From the NCBI GenBank assembly GCA_009926905.1, contig RFNX01000418.1:1-7708 (forward strand): a DNA stretch of 7,708 bases, in the 5' to 3' direction. Each line of letters starts with the position of its first letter. The stretch's first letter is position 1. Below are positions 1 through 6,029 of the stretch, piece by piece. The stretch comes from Flavobacteriales bacterium (GTDB lineage: Bacteria > Bacteroidota > Bacteroidia > Flavobacteriales_D > Crocinitomicaceae). Made by a program: the position numbers and the translations under genes. Under the pieces are notes generated by a model, which saw only the letters and a list, made by a program, of their open reading frames with translations, did no database searches and was not told the origin of the DNA.

Positions 1-45
1 TAGAAAAATCCAAAGAAATAATAAGATTTAAGAGATAAAGATAGC

Positions 46-72
46 TTCTAATCTTTAATAATAAAATTAGAA
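46..72 (-). terminator. possible AT-rich terminator hairpin after the DUF1573 pair
   Basis: TTCTAAT (46-52) and ATTAGAA (66-72) are perfect inverted copies. TTTA (54-57) and TAAA (62-65) can extend the stem past one bulged C to a four-base ATAA loop. It sits 28 bases past the stop codon of the last minus-strand gene. The stem is almost all A/T and no clear U tract follows in the direction of transcription, so a terminator role is a weak inference from position. Confidence 0.3.
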
Positions 73-99
73 AAATGTTTTTTGATTTAATGCTAAATC

Positions 100-504
100 C
101 TAATTTCCAGTTTCAGGAGCTGGTTCTGTGACTAGTTTTGGCTCTACGTAAACTTTCAAACGAAGTTTTTCATTCTTTCTCTTTGTATTTGTTACAAGAT
201 TAATAATTCGATCTTGGAAATAATATTTACCATTGGTATCGAAAGAAACTTCTATTCTCCCTTGTTGTCCTGGTGCAATTGGTTCATCAGGTAAGGTAAC
301 AACTGTACAAATACACTCTACCTCATATGAGTAAAATTCAAGTGGTATAACACCTGTGTTAGTGAACTCAAAAACATAATTCACCATTTTACCCTCTTGT
401 ACTTTAGGGAATTTTGCGACAGGGTACTTAGGACTAAAAACCGCCTCTTGACAGAAGCCAAGGGCGGTTATTAATAAAAATGAGATAGTAAAAATCCCCT
501 TCAT
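100..504 (-). CDS. DUF1573 domain protein, secreted, divergent CICT variant
   Basis: This encodes a 134-residue protein of unknown function in the DUF1573 family, common as small secreted or periplasmic proteins in Bacteroidota. Residues 1-19 form a signal peptide: basic start, hydrophobic FTISFLLITALGF, then a likely cut near CQ/EA. Cys18 lies near the cut, but LGFC is a poor lipobox, so a lipoprotein is less likely. The mature part shows the family pattern: FEFTNTG (45-51), a cysteine motif ECICT (63-67), PIAPG (75-79) and the beta-strand RIEVSFDTNG (83-92), consistent with an immunoglobulin-like beta sandwich. The family usually has CGCT; here the glycine is isoleucine. The C-terminal tail is rich in Pro and Glu. 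The start lies 3 bases after the stop of the upstream paralogue, so the two are almost surely co-transcribed. The biochemical role is unknown. Confidence 0.85.
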   Translation of the reverse strand: MKGIFTISFLLITALGFCQEAVFSPKYPVAKFPKVQEGKMVNYVFEFTNTGVIPLEFYSYEVECICTVVTLPDEPIAPGQQGRIEVSFDTNGKYYFQDRIINLVTNTKRKNEKLRLKVYVEPKLVTEPAPETGN

Positions 505-507
505 ATT

Positions 508-951
508 TTAGTTTTGTGTTGGTGCACCAGCGTTGTTTACTGGAGTTCCGCTTTCTGGAGCTGGACCAACTTCACCTTTGATACGGATCACTTTGTTTGG
601 CTCGTTGATAGCGTTTGAAGTAATTGTTACGCTTTTGTTGATTGCTCCTGGACGTTTTGTGTCGTATTTTACACGAATCGTTCCTTTTGCTCCTGGTGCG
701 ATTGGTTCTTTCGGCCACTCAGGAACTGTACAACCGCAAGATCCTTTGGCGTTAGAAATGATTAATGGCTCGTCACCAGTGTTTTTGAAATCAAACGTAC
801 AATATGGATCTCCATCATATTTGATATTCCCATAATCGTGTGTTTCTTTCGAAAATTCAATTTTTGCACCTTTTTCAATTTGTGCATTTACTTTGTTCAC
901 AGCTAAAGCTGAAATGAACATAAGCGCTAAAGACAATGCTAATTTTTTCAT
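508..951 (-). CDS. DUF1573 domain protein, secreted, canonical CGCT form
   Basis: This encodes a 147-residue member of the DUF1573 family, function unknown. A clear signal peptide covers residues 1-23 (MKKLALSLALMFISALA, with the cut likely after VNA), so the protein should be exported. The mature domain has the full family signature: FDFKNTGDEPL (53-63), SCGCT (71-75), PIAPG (83-87), IRVKYDTKRPG (92-102) and the closing strand VIRIKGEV (121-128). A low-complexity tail rich in Gly, Pro, Ala and Asn follows. It is the first gene of a two-gene unit with its 134-residue paralogue, and a TAnnTTTG promoter match lies 20 bases before the start codon. The ATG is well placed because it begins the signal peptide. 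Family assignment is firm; the role is not known. Confidence 0.9.
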   Translation of the reverse strand: MKKLALSLALMFISALAVNKVNAQIEKGAKIEFSKETHDYGNIKYDGDPYCTFDFKNTGDEPLIISNAKGSCGCTVPEWPKEPIAPGAKGTIRVKYDTKRPGAINKSVTITSNAINEPNKVIRIKGEVGPAPESGTPVNNAGAPTQN

Positions 952-970
952 GTTTTAAAGTTTTATGAAA

Positions 971-978
971 CAAATGTA
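971..978 (-). promoter_or_regulatory. -7 promoter element of the DUF1573 pair
   Basis: On the minus strand this reads TACATTTG, a full match to the Bacteroidota consensus TAnnTTTG, ending 19 bases before the ATG at 951. That leaves room for a short leader. No good TTG-type -33 box is visible 17-23 bases further upstream. Confidence 0.5.
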
Positions 979-1059
979 AAACTGTTTTCGAACGTCTAAT
1001 TTAATTTAACAGATTGTTAACAGAATAACGAATATCGCATTATTTGTTGAATATTCAAA

Positions 1060-2070
1060 TCAATCTTTGTGTTTTTTTAGCCAACCTTGTTTGATAAAGT
1101 AAATGAACAACCCTGCTCCTATTACAAACATAACTCCTACAACGGTGTAGTAACCATAAAGATATTGAAGCTCAGGCATGTATTTAAAGTTCATTCCGTA
1201 AACTCCAACAATAAAAGTCAAGGGAATAAATATTGAACTCACAGCGGTCAATATTTTCATAATTTCATTCATTCGTTGCCCTTGCGCAGCATAAAATAAA
1301 TTGGTCATACCGTCCAAAATTTGTTTGTTGGCATCAATTTCTTCCAAAACACTTACACATGCTGAACGCAAATTTGAGAAATAATGAAAATTCTCTTTTT
1401 CTAAAAATGGACTTTCACTGCTTTCGAGTTGAATGGTTATATCTCGCATCGGTTGTGCAATTTTTCGCAATTCAATTAGCTTACGCTTTTCAATTTCTAT
1501 TTCATTAAAAATTGATTTACTTTCAGTTTTGTGTAGCCTATTCTCTATGTTTTCAATTTTGTCAGCAATACTTTCCAATACTTCAAAGTAATTGTCGATA
1601 ATAGCTTCTAACATTCTAAACAGTAAAAAATCAGCTTTTTTGATGCGAATTTTCCCCCTATTCTTTTCAATACGATTTCTAACATCTGTGAAATGATCTG
1701 ATGATTTATTTTGAAATGAAATCAAATAATCTTTTCCTAAAATAAATGAAATTTGTTCTTGATTCAAAAGCATTTCTCCTTCTTCGTCTGGTAAAGCTGA
1801 TTTTACACTGAAGAACATATAATGTGGATATTCCTCCACTTTTGGGCGACGAATTGAATAGTATATATTTTCGACACTTAGTCTGTCAATCTGTAATTTT
1901 TTACACAGATGTTCAATGTCTTCTTTTCCCTCTAATCCATGAAAATTAAGCCAAGCAACGTGGTCATTATCCAATTCACTTTCTATGAAAGATTGAGAAA
2001 AATAATGTGAATCTTCGCTTTTGATTGCGTAGAAACAGCTATTGTATTTATAAAGTTGACATTGTCCCAT
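1060..2070 (-). CDS. corA: CorA family divalent metal ion transporter
   Basis: This encodes a 336-residue inner-membrane channel of the CorA family, which as a pentamer lets Mg2+ (in some members Co2+, Ni2+ or Zn2+) cross the membrane. Residues 1-270 make the cytoplasmic funnel: a mixed alpha/beta N-terminal part, then long helices (about 145-270) rich in Glu and Lys. The two membrane helices lie at about 274-291 and 309-327. Between them is the family hallmark YGMNF (291-295, GMN at 292-294), followed by KYMPEL. The C-terminus is basic (KQGWLKKHKD), as usual. Length is typical. The ATG lies one base after the stop of the small FeoB-associated gene, which fixes the start and suggests translational coupling in the feo operon. 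This position raises the possibility that the substrate is not only Mg2+, but the GMN loop alone cannot tell. Confidence 0.93.
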   Translation of the reverse strand: MGQCQLYKYNSCFYAIKSEDSHYFSQSFIESELDNDHVAWLNFHGLEGKEDIEHLCKKLQIDRLSVENIYYSIRRPKVEEYPHYMFFSVKSALPDEEGEMLLNQEQISFILGKDYLISFQNKSSDHFTDVRNRIEKNRGKIRIKKADFLLFRMLEAIIDNYFEVLESIADKIENIENRLHKTESKSIFNEIEIEKRKLIELRKIAQPMRDITIQLESSESPFLEKENFHYFSNLRSACVSVLEEIDANKQILDGMTNLFYAAQGQRMNEIMKILTAVSSIFIPLTFIVGVYGMNFKYMPELQYLYGYYTVVGVMFVIGAGLFIYFIKQGWLKKHKD

Positions 2071-2071
2071 T

Positions 2072-2221
2072 TTATTTATTCCCCGAATTCAAAATATTAG
2101 TTTTGCTAACAGAGCAACCTTCACAACCTTCATTTTTTGAGAAAAACTGCTTCCAAAAACGTTGTACTAAAAACAACACCGAAGTGCAACAAACTAAAAT
2201 AACAAGTAGCGATTGAAACAT
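2072..2221 (-). CDS. FeoB-associated Cys-rich small membrane protein
   Basis: This short gene encodes 49 residues. A hydrophobic segment SLLVILVCCTSVLFLVQ (4-20) spans the membrane once. A basic/aromatic stretch RFWKQFF (21-27) follows, then the cysteine motif EGCEGCS (31-37) and a short polar tail. This layout, one N-terminal helix then GCxGC-type cysteines, is what is known for the FeoB-associated cysteine-rich membrane protein family encoded directly after feoB in many bacteria. These are thought to help FeoB-mediated Fe2+ uptake, perhaps in a FeoC-like role, but the mechanism is not settled. The ATG is 29 bases after the feoB stop, and the TAA ends one base before the corA ATG. The name rests on layout and position; no search was run. 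Confidence 0.78.
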   Translation of the reverse strand: MFQSLLVILVCCTSVLFLVQRFWKQFFSKNEGCEGCSVSKTNILNSGNK

Positions 2222-2250
2222 AAGACGAAATTAATGCTTTTCTGAATACC

Positions 2251-4206
2251 TTACGAAAGCAATTGGAAAGAAATCAATGCACCAAAATAAGCCATCAATC
2301 CCATAAAACCAACTTGAATCAATGGCCATTTCCAAGAGTTGGTTTCTCTTTTTACTACCGCAAGCGTTGCCATACATTGCATGGCAAATACATAAAATAT
2401 CATCAATGAAAAACCAGAAGCTAGAGTAAAAACAGGATCGCCATTTTTATTTTTCTCATTCTTCAAACGTTCTATTAAACGCACATTTTCACCACCATCG
2501 TCTTGTACAGCATAGATTGTAGCTAAGGACCCCACAAAAACCTCTCTTGCAGCGAAAGACGTAATCAAGGAAATTCCTATTTTCCAATCGTAACCCAAAG
2601 GTCGAATCGCTGGTTCAATTACTTTTCCAAAAATCCCAATATAGGAAGACTCTAAACGAGCGGCTGCAACTTGCTGATTCTGCTTCTCAATCGATAGCTT
2701 TTCAAATGAAGGATTTGCTCGAGTATATTTTTCAGCACCATCCATTTTTTCACCCGGTCCAAAAGTCGCCAAAGCCCACAAAATAATGGAAATGGAAAGA
2801 ATAATTTTACCAGCATCAAGAATGAAAATTTTCACTTTTTCAAGCACATTGATTCCTACATTTGACCATCGAGGCATTTTATAGCTCGGCAATTCCAATA
2901 ATAAAAATCCTTTTTCTTTATTTTTGATAAGCAATTTCAAAATGATAGCAATCACAAGGGCAGAAAGCAAACCAAGGAAATACAGAGCAAACAAAACAAC
3001 GCCTTGTAAATTAATGAAGCCAAATAAATACTTCTGAGGTATTACTAATGAAATCAAAAGTGTATAAACCGGAATACGCGCACTACAACTCATTAACGGC
3101 GCTACCAAAATGGTAATCAAACGTTCTTTCCAATCGGCAATTGTTCGAGACGCCATCACACCGGGAATAGCGCAGGCTACACTTGAAATCAAAGGAACTA
3201 CACTTTTTCCATTCAAGCCAAAAGGACGCATGATTTTGTCCATAATGAATACAACCCGCGACAAATACCCACTTTCTTCCAAAATCGAAATAAAGAAAAA
3301 TAGAAGTGCAATTTGAGGAATGAAGACCACTACTCCACCTATACCAGGAATGATCCCTTGACTTATTAAATCATTGAACAACCCTGCTGGAAGTGTTTCT
3401 GAAATCCAATTGGAGAAACTCACAAACAATCCATCAATGAAATCCATCGGTATGCTTGCAAAGGAAAAAATGAATTGAAAAACGACAAATAACACCAAGA
3501 TAAAAATCAAATAACCAAAAATTGGATGGATGAGCACATTGTCAATTTTACGAGAAATGGTATCTGTTTTGGATTTCTCTACTTGCTCAACTTCAGCTAC
3601 AACTTTCTTAATAAATTGGTAACGATATTGTGTTTCGCGTTCTTGCTCTTTATTATTTTCCAAGTCACAAAGCTCAAAATTCTCAATGACAACCGTCGAA
3701 GGAACAGTTAATTTATGAGTTTTAATTGCCTCAATCAAACGACTTTTTCCAAAACCAATGCGTGCATTTGTCGTAACGACTTTTACGTTAGGAAAACTTG
3801 CTTGCAATTTTTCTAAATCGATAGTGATCCCTCTTTTTTGCGCCAAATCCCACATATTCAAAACGAGGATAGTAGGAATTTTTAAGTCATAAATTTGGGT
3901 GAAAAGCAATAAATTTCGTTCCAAATTGGACGCATCTACGATGACTAAAGCTAAATCTGGAAAATCTGGATGCGAAGGATTAGAAACTACTTTGTAAACA
4001 ACTTCTTCATCTTTGGAACGTGGATAAATGCTGTAAACTCCTGGAAAATCTATTAATTCGTATTGTTTATTTTCGATATTGAACGAACCACTTTTTTTCT
4101 CAACCGTAATTCCAGCAAAGTTTCCAATGTGCTGACGCAAACCAGTAAGTAGATTAAAAACAGAACTTTTACCTGTATTTGGATTTCCAAAAAGAGCAAT
4201 CTTCAT
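2251..4206 (-). CDS. feoB: ferrous iron transport protein B (FeoB)
   Basis: This encodes a 651-residue Fe2+ transporter of the inner membrane with a GTPase domain at the N-terminus. GTPase motifs: G1 GNPNTGKSS (7-15), switch I threonine in AGITVE (31-36), G3 DFPG (53-56), G4 NMWD (117-120), and a G5-like TNAR (146-149). A helical linker rich in Glu and Lys (about 180-222) stands for the usual GDI-like domain and is followed by LIHPIFGYLIF (225-235), the start of the membrane core. The core carries the two Gate regions with conserved cysteine motifs VACAIPGVMASR (343-354) and APLMSCSARIPVY (369-381), plus FAAREVFVGSLATIY (551-565). The C-terminus ends soon after the last helix, so the protein is shorter than the 773-residue E. 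coli FeoB, whose extra C-terminal part is absent in many bacteria. It follows feoA by 21 bases and precedes the small Cys-rich protein. All key motifs are present. Confidence 0.97.
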   Translation of the reverse strand: MKIALFGNPNTGKSSVFNLLTGLRQHIGNFAGITVEKKSGSFNIENKQYELIDFPGVYSIYPRSKDEEVVYKVVSNPSHPDFPDLALVIVDASNLERNLLLFTQIYDLKIPTILVLNMWDLAQKRGITIDLEKLQASFPNVKVVTTNARIGFGKSRLIEAIKTHKLTVPSTVVIENFELCDLENNKEQERETQYRYQFIKKVVAEVEQVEKSKTDTISRKIDNVLIHPIFGYLIFILVLFVVFQFIFSFASIPMDFIDGLFVSFSNWISETLPAGLFNDLISQGIIPGIGGVVVFIPQIALLFFFISILEESGYLSRVVFIMDKIMRPFGLNGKSVVPLISSVACAIPGVMASRTIADWKERLITILVAPLMSCSARIPVYTLLISLVIPQKYLFGFINLQGVVLFALYFLGLLSALVIAIILKLLIKNKEKGFLLLELPSYKMPRWSNVGINVLEKVKIFILDAGKIILSISIILWALATFGPGEKMDGAEKYTRANPSFEKLSIEKQNQQVAAARLESSYIGIFGKVIEPAIRPLGYDWKIGISLITSFAAREVFVGSLATIYAVQDDGGENVRLIERLKNEKNKNGDPVFTLASGFSLMIFYVFAMQCMATLAVVKRETNSWKWPLIQVGFMGLMAYFGALISFQLLS

Positions 4207-4227
4207 CTTGCAAACTTACTAAAAAAG

Positions 4228-4465
4228 TTAGTTGGCATAAAGACTTTCAACTTCGATTGTTGCGGCTTCTTCTAAACGTAATGAAAGAACTGAACCATTT
4301 AATTCTACTGCAATTGGATCACCAAATGGAGCAGTGAAAAACGATTTCAATTGTTTGCCCAACCAAAAATCCCAACTCTACTAATTTATTTGTAACAGTA
4401 GATTCAGAAATATATTGAATTTGAGATTTTACACCCACATTTTGCTTAGCTAATGAAACTTTCAT
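4228..4465 (-). pseudogene. feoA: feoA, ferrous iron transport protein A, frame broken by one extra base
   Basis: FeoA is a small SH3-like cytoplasmic protein that works with FeoB in Fe2+ uptake. From the ATG at 4465 the frame reads MKVSLAKQNVGVKSQIQYIS and on through LVELGFLVGQTIEIVF (28-43), typical FeoA, then turns to HCSIW and stops at 4319. Shifting by one base at the T5 run (plus-strand AAAAA at 4337-4341) restores the family sequence: TAPFGDPIAVELNGSVLSLR (44-63), then LEEAATIEVESLYAN and a TAA at 4228-4230. With one T removed the product is 78 residues, a normal FeoA length. It is the first gene of the feo operon, 21 bases before feoB. No other damage is visible, so the break is either very recent or a homopolymer error in the assembly. 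A programmed shift is possible but has no recognised signal here. Confidence 0.85.
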
Positions 4466-4469
4466 GGTG

Positions 4470-4477
4470 CAAAAGTA
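4470..4477 (-). promoter_or_regulatory. -7 promoter element of the feo operon
   Basis: The minus strand reads TACTTTTG, matching TAnnTTTG, and ends only four bases before the feoA ATG at 4465. If it is active, transcription would begin at or next to the ATG and the message would have almost no leader. A TTTTTG lies about 28 bases upstream, too far for a standard -33 box. Confidence 0.5.
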
Positions 4478-4478
4478 A

Positions 4479-4517
4479 TCATACCTTAACTTTTAATTCA
4501 TACCACAAAAATGGTAT
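4479..4517. promoter_or_regulatory. possible operator repeats upstream of feoA
   Basis: The plus strand holds TCATACC at 4479-4485 and again at 4498-4504, 19 bases apart, close to two helical turns. The second copy is also part of an inverted repeat, ATACCA (4500-4505) and TGGTAT (4512-4517), with a six-base loop. The set lies right behind the feoA -7 element and abuts the aspartate kinase stop codon. It could bind an iron-responsive repressor of the Fur or DtxR type, or the hairpin could be a weak terminator for aspartate kinase; no U tract follows it. The function is inference from position. Confidence 0.3.
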
Positions 4518-5789
4518 TTACAAACTTTTTAATACAAATCTTGCCGTGTAACGCGTACGTTGTTGCAGGATTATTTCTTTGTCTTTCGTCACTCGATTAA
4601 TTGTCGCGTCATCATAATGGCGAATCGTTACCAATTCCAAACCTTCATTATAGCGTACTTCGTACATCTCAGAAAACTGTTCTAAAATTGTAGAAGGATA
4701 GATTTTATTTCCGTCCATTAGGATTGAAAAACTAAGCGCTGAATTTTGCATCAAATTTATTTTTGCCTTAGCCACTGACAATCGGTTAAAAATATCGCTT
4801 AAATTTTCCTCTACAATGAATGAAAAATCTTTTGGCGTGAAGGAAAACAAAGTCTGTTCTTTCTTGAAAATAAACGAAGGCACTAATTCATCATTCGAAG
4901 TGGAAGATTGGATGACTGTTCCATCTGCCTTTGGTTCAATGAACGATTTTACAAACAAAGGAATTCCTTTATTTTGCAACGGTTTTATAGTTTTTGGATG
5001 AATCACACTCGCTCCGTAATACGATAATTCAATTGCTTCTTTGAATGAAATTTTGTCCAATTTAATCGTATCTTCAAAGTATTTCGGGTCGGCATTCAAC
5101 ATACCTGGAACGTCTTTCCAAATCGTAACGCTTTCAGCATTGCCACAAAAAGCAAAAATTCCTGCCGTGTAATCTGAACCTTCTCGACCTAATGTTGTGG
5201 TGAAACCTTCGGCTGTATGACCTACAAATCCTTGTGTTACTAAAATATTTGAAGTTGAAAATTCAGGCATAAACTTCGACTGAATCAATGCTTCTGTTTT
5301 GTTCCAATCCACTTTTCCTTCTTGATAATTGTTATCTGTTCTCACCAATTGTCGCGCATCCATCCAATGAGCAGAAAAACTTTGTTCAATCAAAAATGCA
5401 GTAACTATATGCGATGAAATTACTTCGCCAAGAGAAACGATTTGATCGTATTCAAAACTCTCGTTCTCTGAAAAAGGTTTGTTGATTTTTTCTTTTAATT
5501 CTTCAAAAATTTCTTCTAAAGTATTGTAAATCGAAAAGTGTTTTTCGGTGAATAAATCCGCCAAAATATATTCGTGAAACAACTCCAATTCTTCGATTAA
5601 ACAAGTGAATGTTTTACGATCTCTATTTTTTAAAGCTAAAACAATTTCTTCTAATTTATTCGTTGTCTTTCCCATCGCTGAAACCACGACAGTTAATTTC
5701 TGTCCTTCAAACAATGATAAAATAGAAGCTACATTCTTTACCGCGTCTGCATTTTTTACGGAAGCTCCACCAAATTTAAAAACTTTCAT
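4518..5789 (-). CDS. lysC: aspartate kinase (monofunctional)
   Basis: This 423-residue enzyme phosphorylates L-aspartate with ATP to give 4-aspartyl phosphate, the first step to Lys, Thr and Met. Seen motifs of the amino-acid kinase fold: KFGGASVK (5-12, usual form KFGGTSV), VVVSAMGKTTNKL (34-46), SLGE (119-122), TTLGREGSDYTAG (198-210), WKDVPGMLNADPK (224-236, nucleotide site) and SYYGASVIHPKTIKP (256-270). Residues from about 305 to the end form the regulatory part. One ACT-like unit is visible (about 312-360, with NRLSVAKAKINLM in its helix), followed by a weaker second unit (about 370-423). Feedback control by Lys or Thr is likely but the effector cannot be read from sequence. No homoserine dehydrogenase domain is fused. 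A TATTTTTG promoter match lies 20 bases upstream; feoA starts 52 bases downstream. The symbol lysC is by function; thrA or metL type regulation is not excluded. Confidence 0.94.
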   Translation of the reverse strand: MKVFKFGGASVKNADAVKNVASILSLFEGQKLTVVVSAMGKTTNKLEEIVLALKNRDRKTFTCLIEELELFHEYILADLFTEKHFSIYNTLEEIFEELKEKINKPFSENESFEYDQIVSLGEVISSHIVTAFLIEQSFSAHWMDARQLVRTDNNYQEGKVDWNKTEALIQSKFMPEFSTSNILVTQGFVGHTAEGFTTTLGREGSDYTAGIFAFCGNAESVTIWKDVPGMLNADPKYFEDTIKLDKISFKEAIELSYYGASVIHPKTIKPLQNKGIPLFVKSFIEPKADGTVIQSSTSNDELVPSFIFKKEQTLFSFTPKDFSFIVEENLSDIFNRLSVAKAKINLMQNSALSFSILMDGNKIYPSTILEQFSEMYEVRYNEGLELVTIRHYDDATINRVTKDKEIILQQRTRYTARFVLKSL

Positions 5790-5808
5790 AACCTTGAAAT
5801 TGTGAGTG

Positions 5809-5816
5809 CAAAAATA
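5809..5816 (-). promoter_or_regulatory. -7 promoter element of aspartate kinase
   Basis: The minus strand reads TATTTTTG, a full TAnnTTTG match, 19 bases before the ATG at 5789. The implied leader is about a dozen bases, too short for a riboswitch, and the repeat cluster lies upstream of it. A TTTA 20 bases upstream is at best a poor -33 box. Confidence 0.5.
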
Positions 5817-5820
5817 GTGT

Positions 5821-6027
5821 TAATTGCGAACTGAATTAAAGAATTGCGAACGGAAGTAGATACTGCTTATTAATTGCGAATTGCGAACGAAAAGCAGACT
5901 GCTTAATAGTTGCGAACTTAAAATTGCGAATGGAATTAAAGATTGCTTAGAAGTTTCCAACTGAATAGATCTGTGCGGAACACGCTAAAAAACCCGTTCG
6001 CAATTCGCAATTATTAACTTGCAATTA
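5821..6027. repeat. intergenic cluster of TTGCGAAC-type repeats with a 19-bp inverted repeat
   Basis: The spacer between gpsA and aspartate kinase is built from degenerate copies of one motif. On the plus strand TTGCGAA(C/T) starts at 5824, 5844, 5874, 5881, 5910 and 5924, and a decayed TTTCCAAC at 5954. A second sub-motif, (A/T)CTGCTTA or ATTGCTTA, follows at 5862, 5898 and 5942, giving units of roughly 30-45 bases. Then the orientation flips: TAATTGCGAATTGCGAACG (5871-5889) is exactly complementary to CGTTCGCAATTCGCAATTA (5995-6013), with 105 bases between, and AACTTGCAATTA (6016-6027) is a further decayed inverted copy next to the gpsA stop. No ORF or RNA gene is apparent. It may be a family of dispersed extragenic repeats, a transcription terminator region, or the trace of a small non-coding element. 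Confidence 0.75.
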
Positions 6028-6029
6028 CT

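Noticed and set aside
533..835. Plus-strand open frame of 100 codons inside the DUF1573 gene
   Set aside because: It is antisense to a protein with a clear signal peptide and family motifs, and its own translation shows no recognisable domain.
952..1059. 12-bp palindrome TTGAATATTCAA (1047-1058) and TTAACAGA direct repeat (1006-1013, 1017-1024) between corA and the DUF1573 pair
   Set aside because: Both are AT-rich and short; the palindrome abuts the corA stop but has no loop or U tract for a terminator, and the direct repeat is not placed against the promoter in a telling way. Nothing else is seen in this 108-base gap.
4319..4465. Programmed frameshifting in feoA
   Set aside because: The needed shift is +1 (skip one base) at GTT TTT CAC with no in-frame stop or rare codon at the site, no SD-like stimulator, and FeoA is not known to use recoding. 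A mutation or an assembly error is simpler.
5821..5960. Possible CRISPR array from the evenly recurring TTGCGAAC motif
   Set aside because: Copies are short and degenerate, intervals vary from 7 to 37 bases, the between-copy sequence is itself repeated, and no cas gene is near.
5790..6029. Possible lysine riboswitch upstream of aspartate kinase
   Set aside because: The only promoter match (5809-5816) leaves a leader of about a dozen bases, and the region upstream is repeat copies, not an aptamer-like layout.
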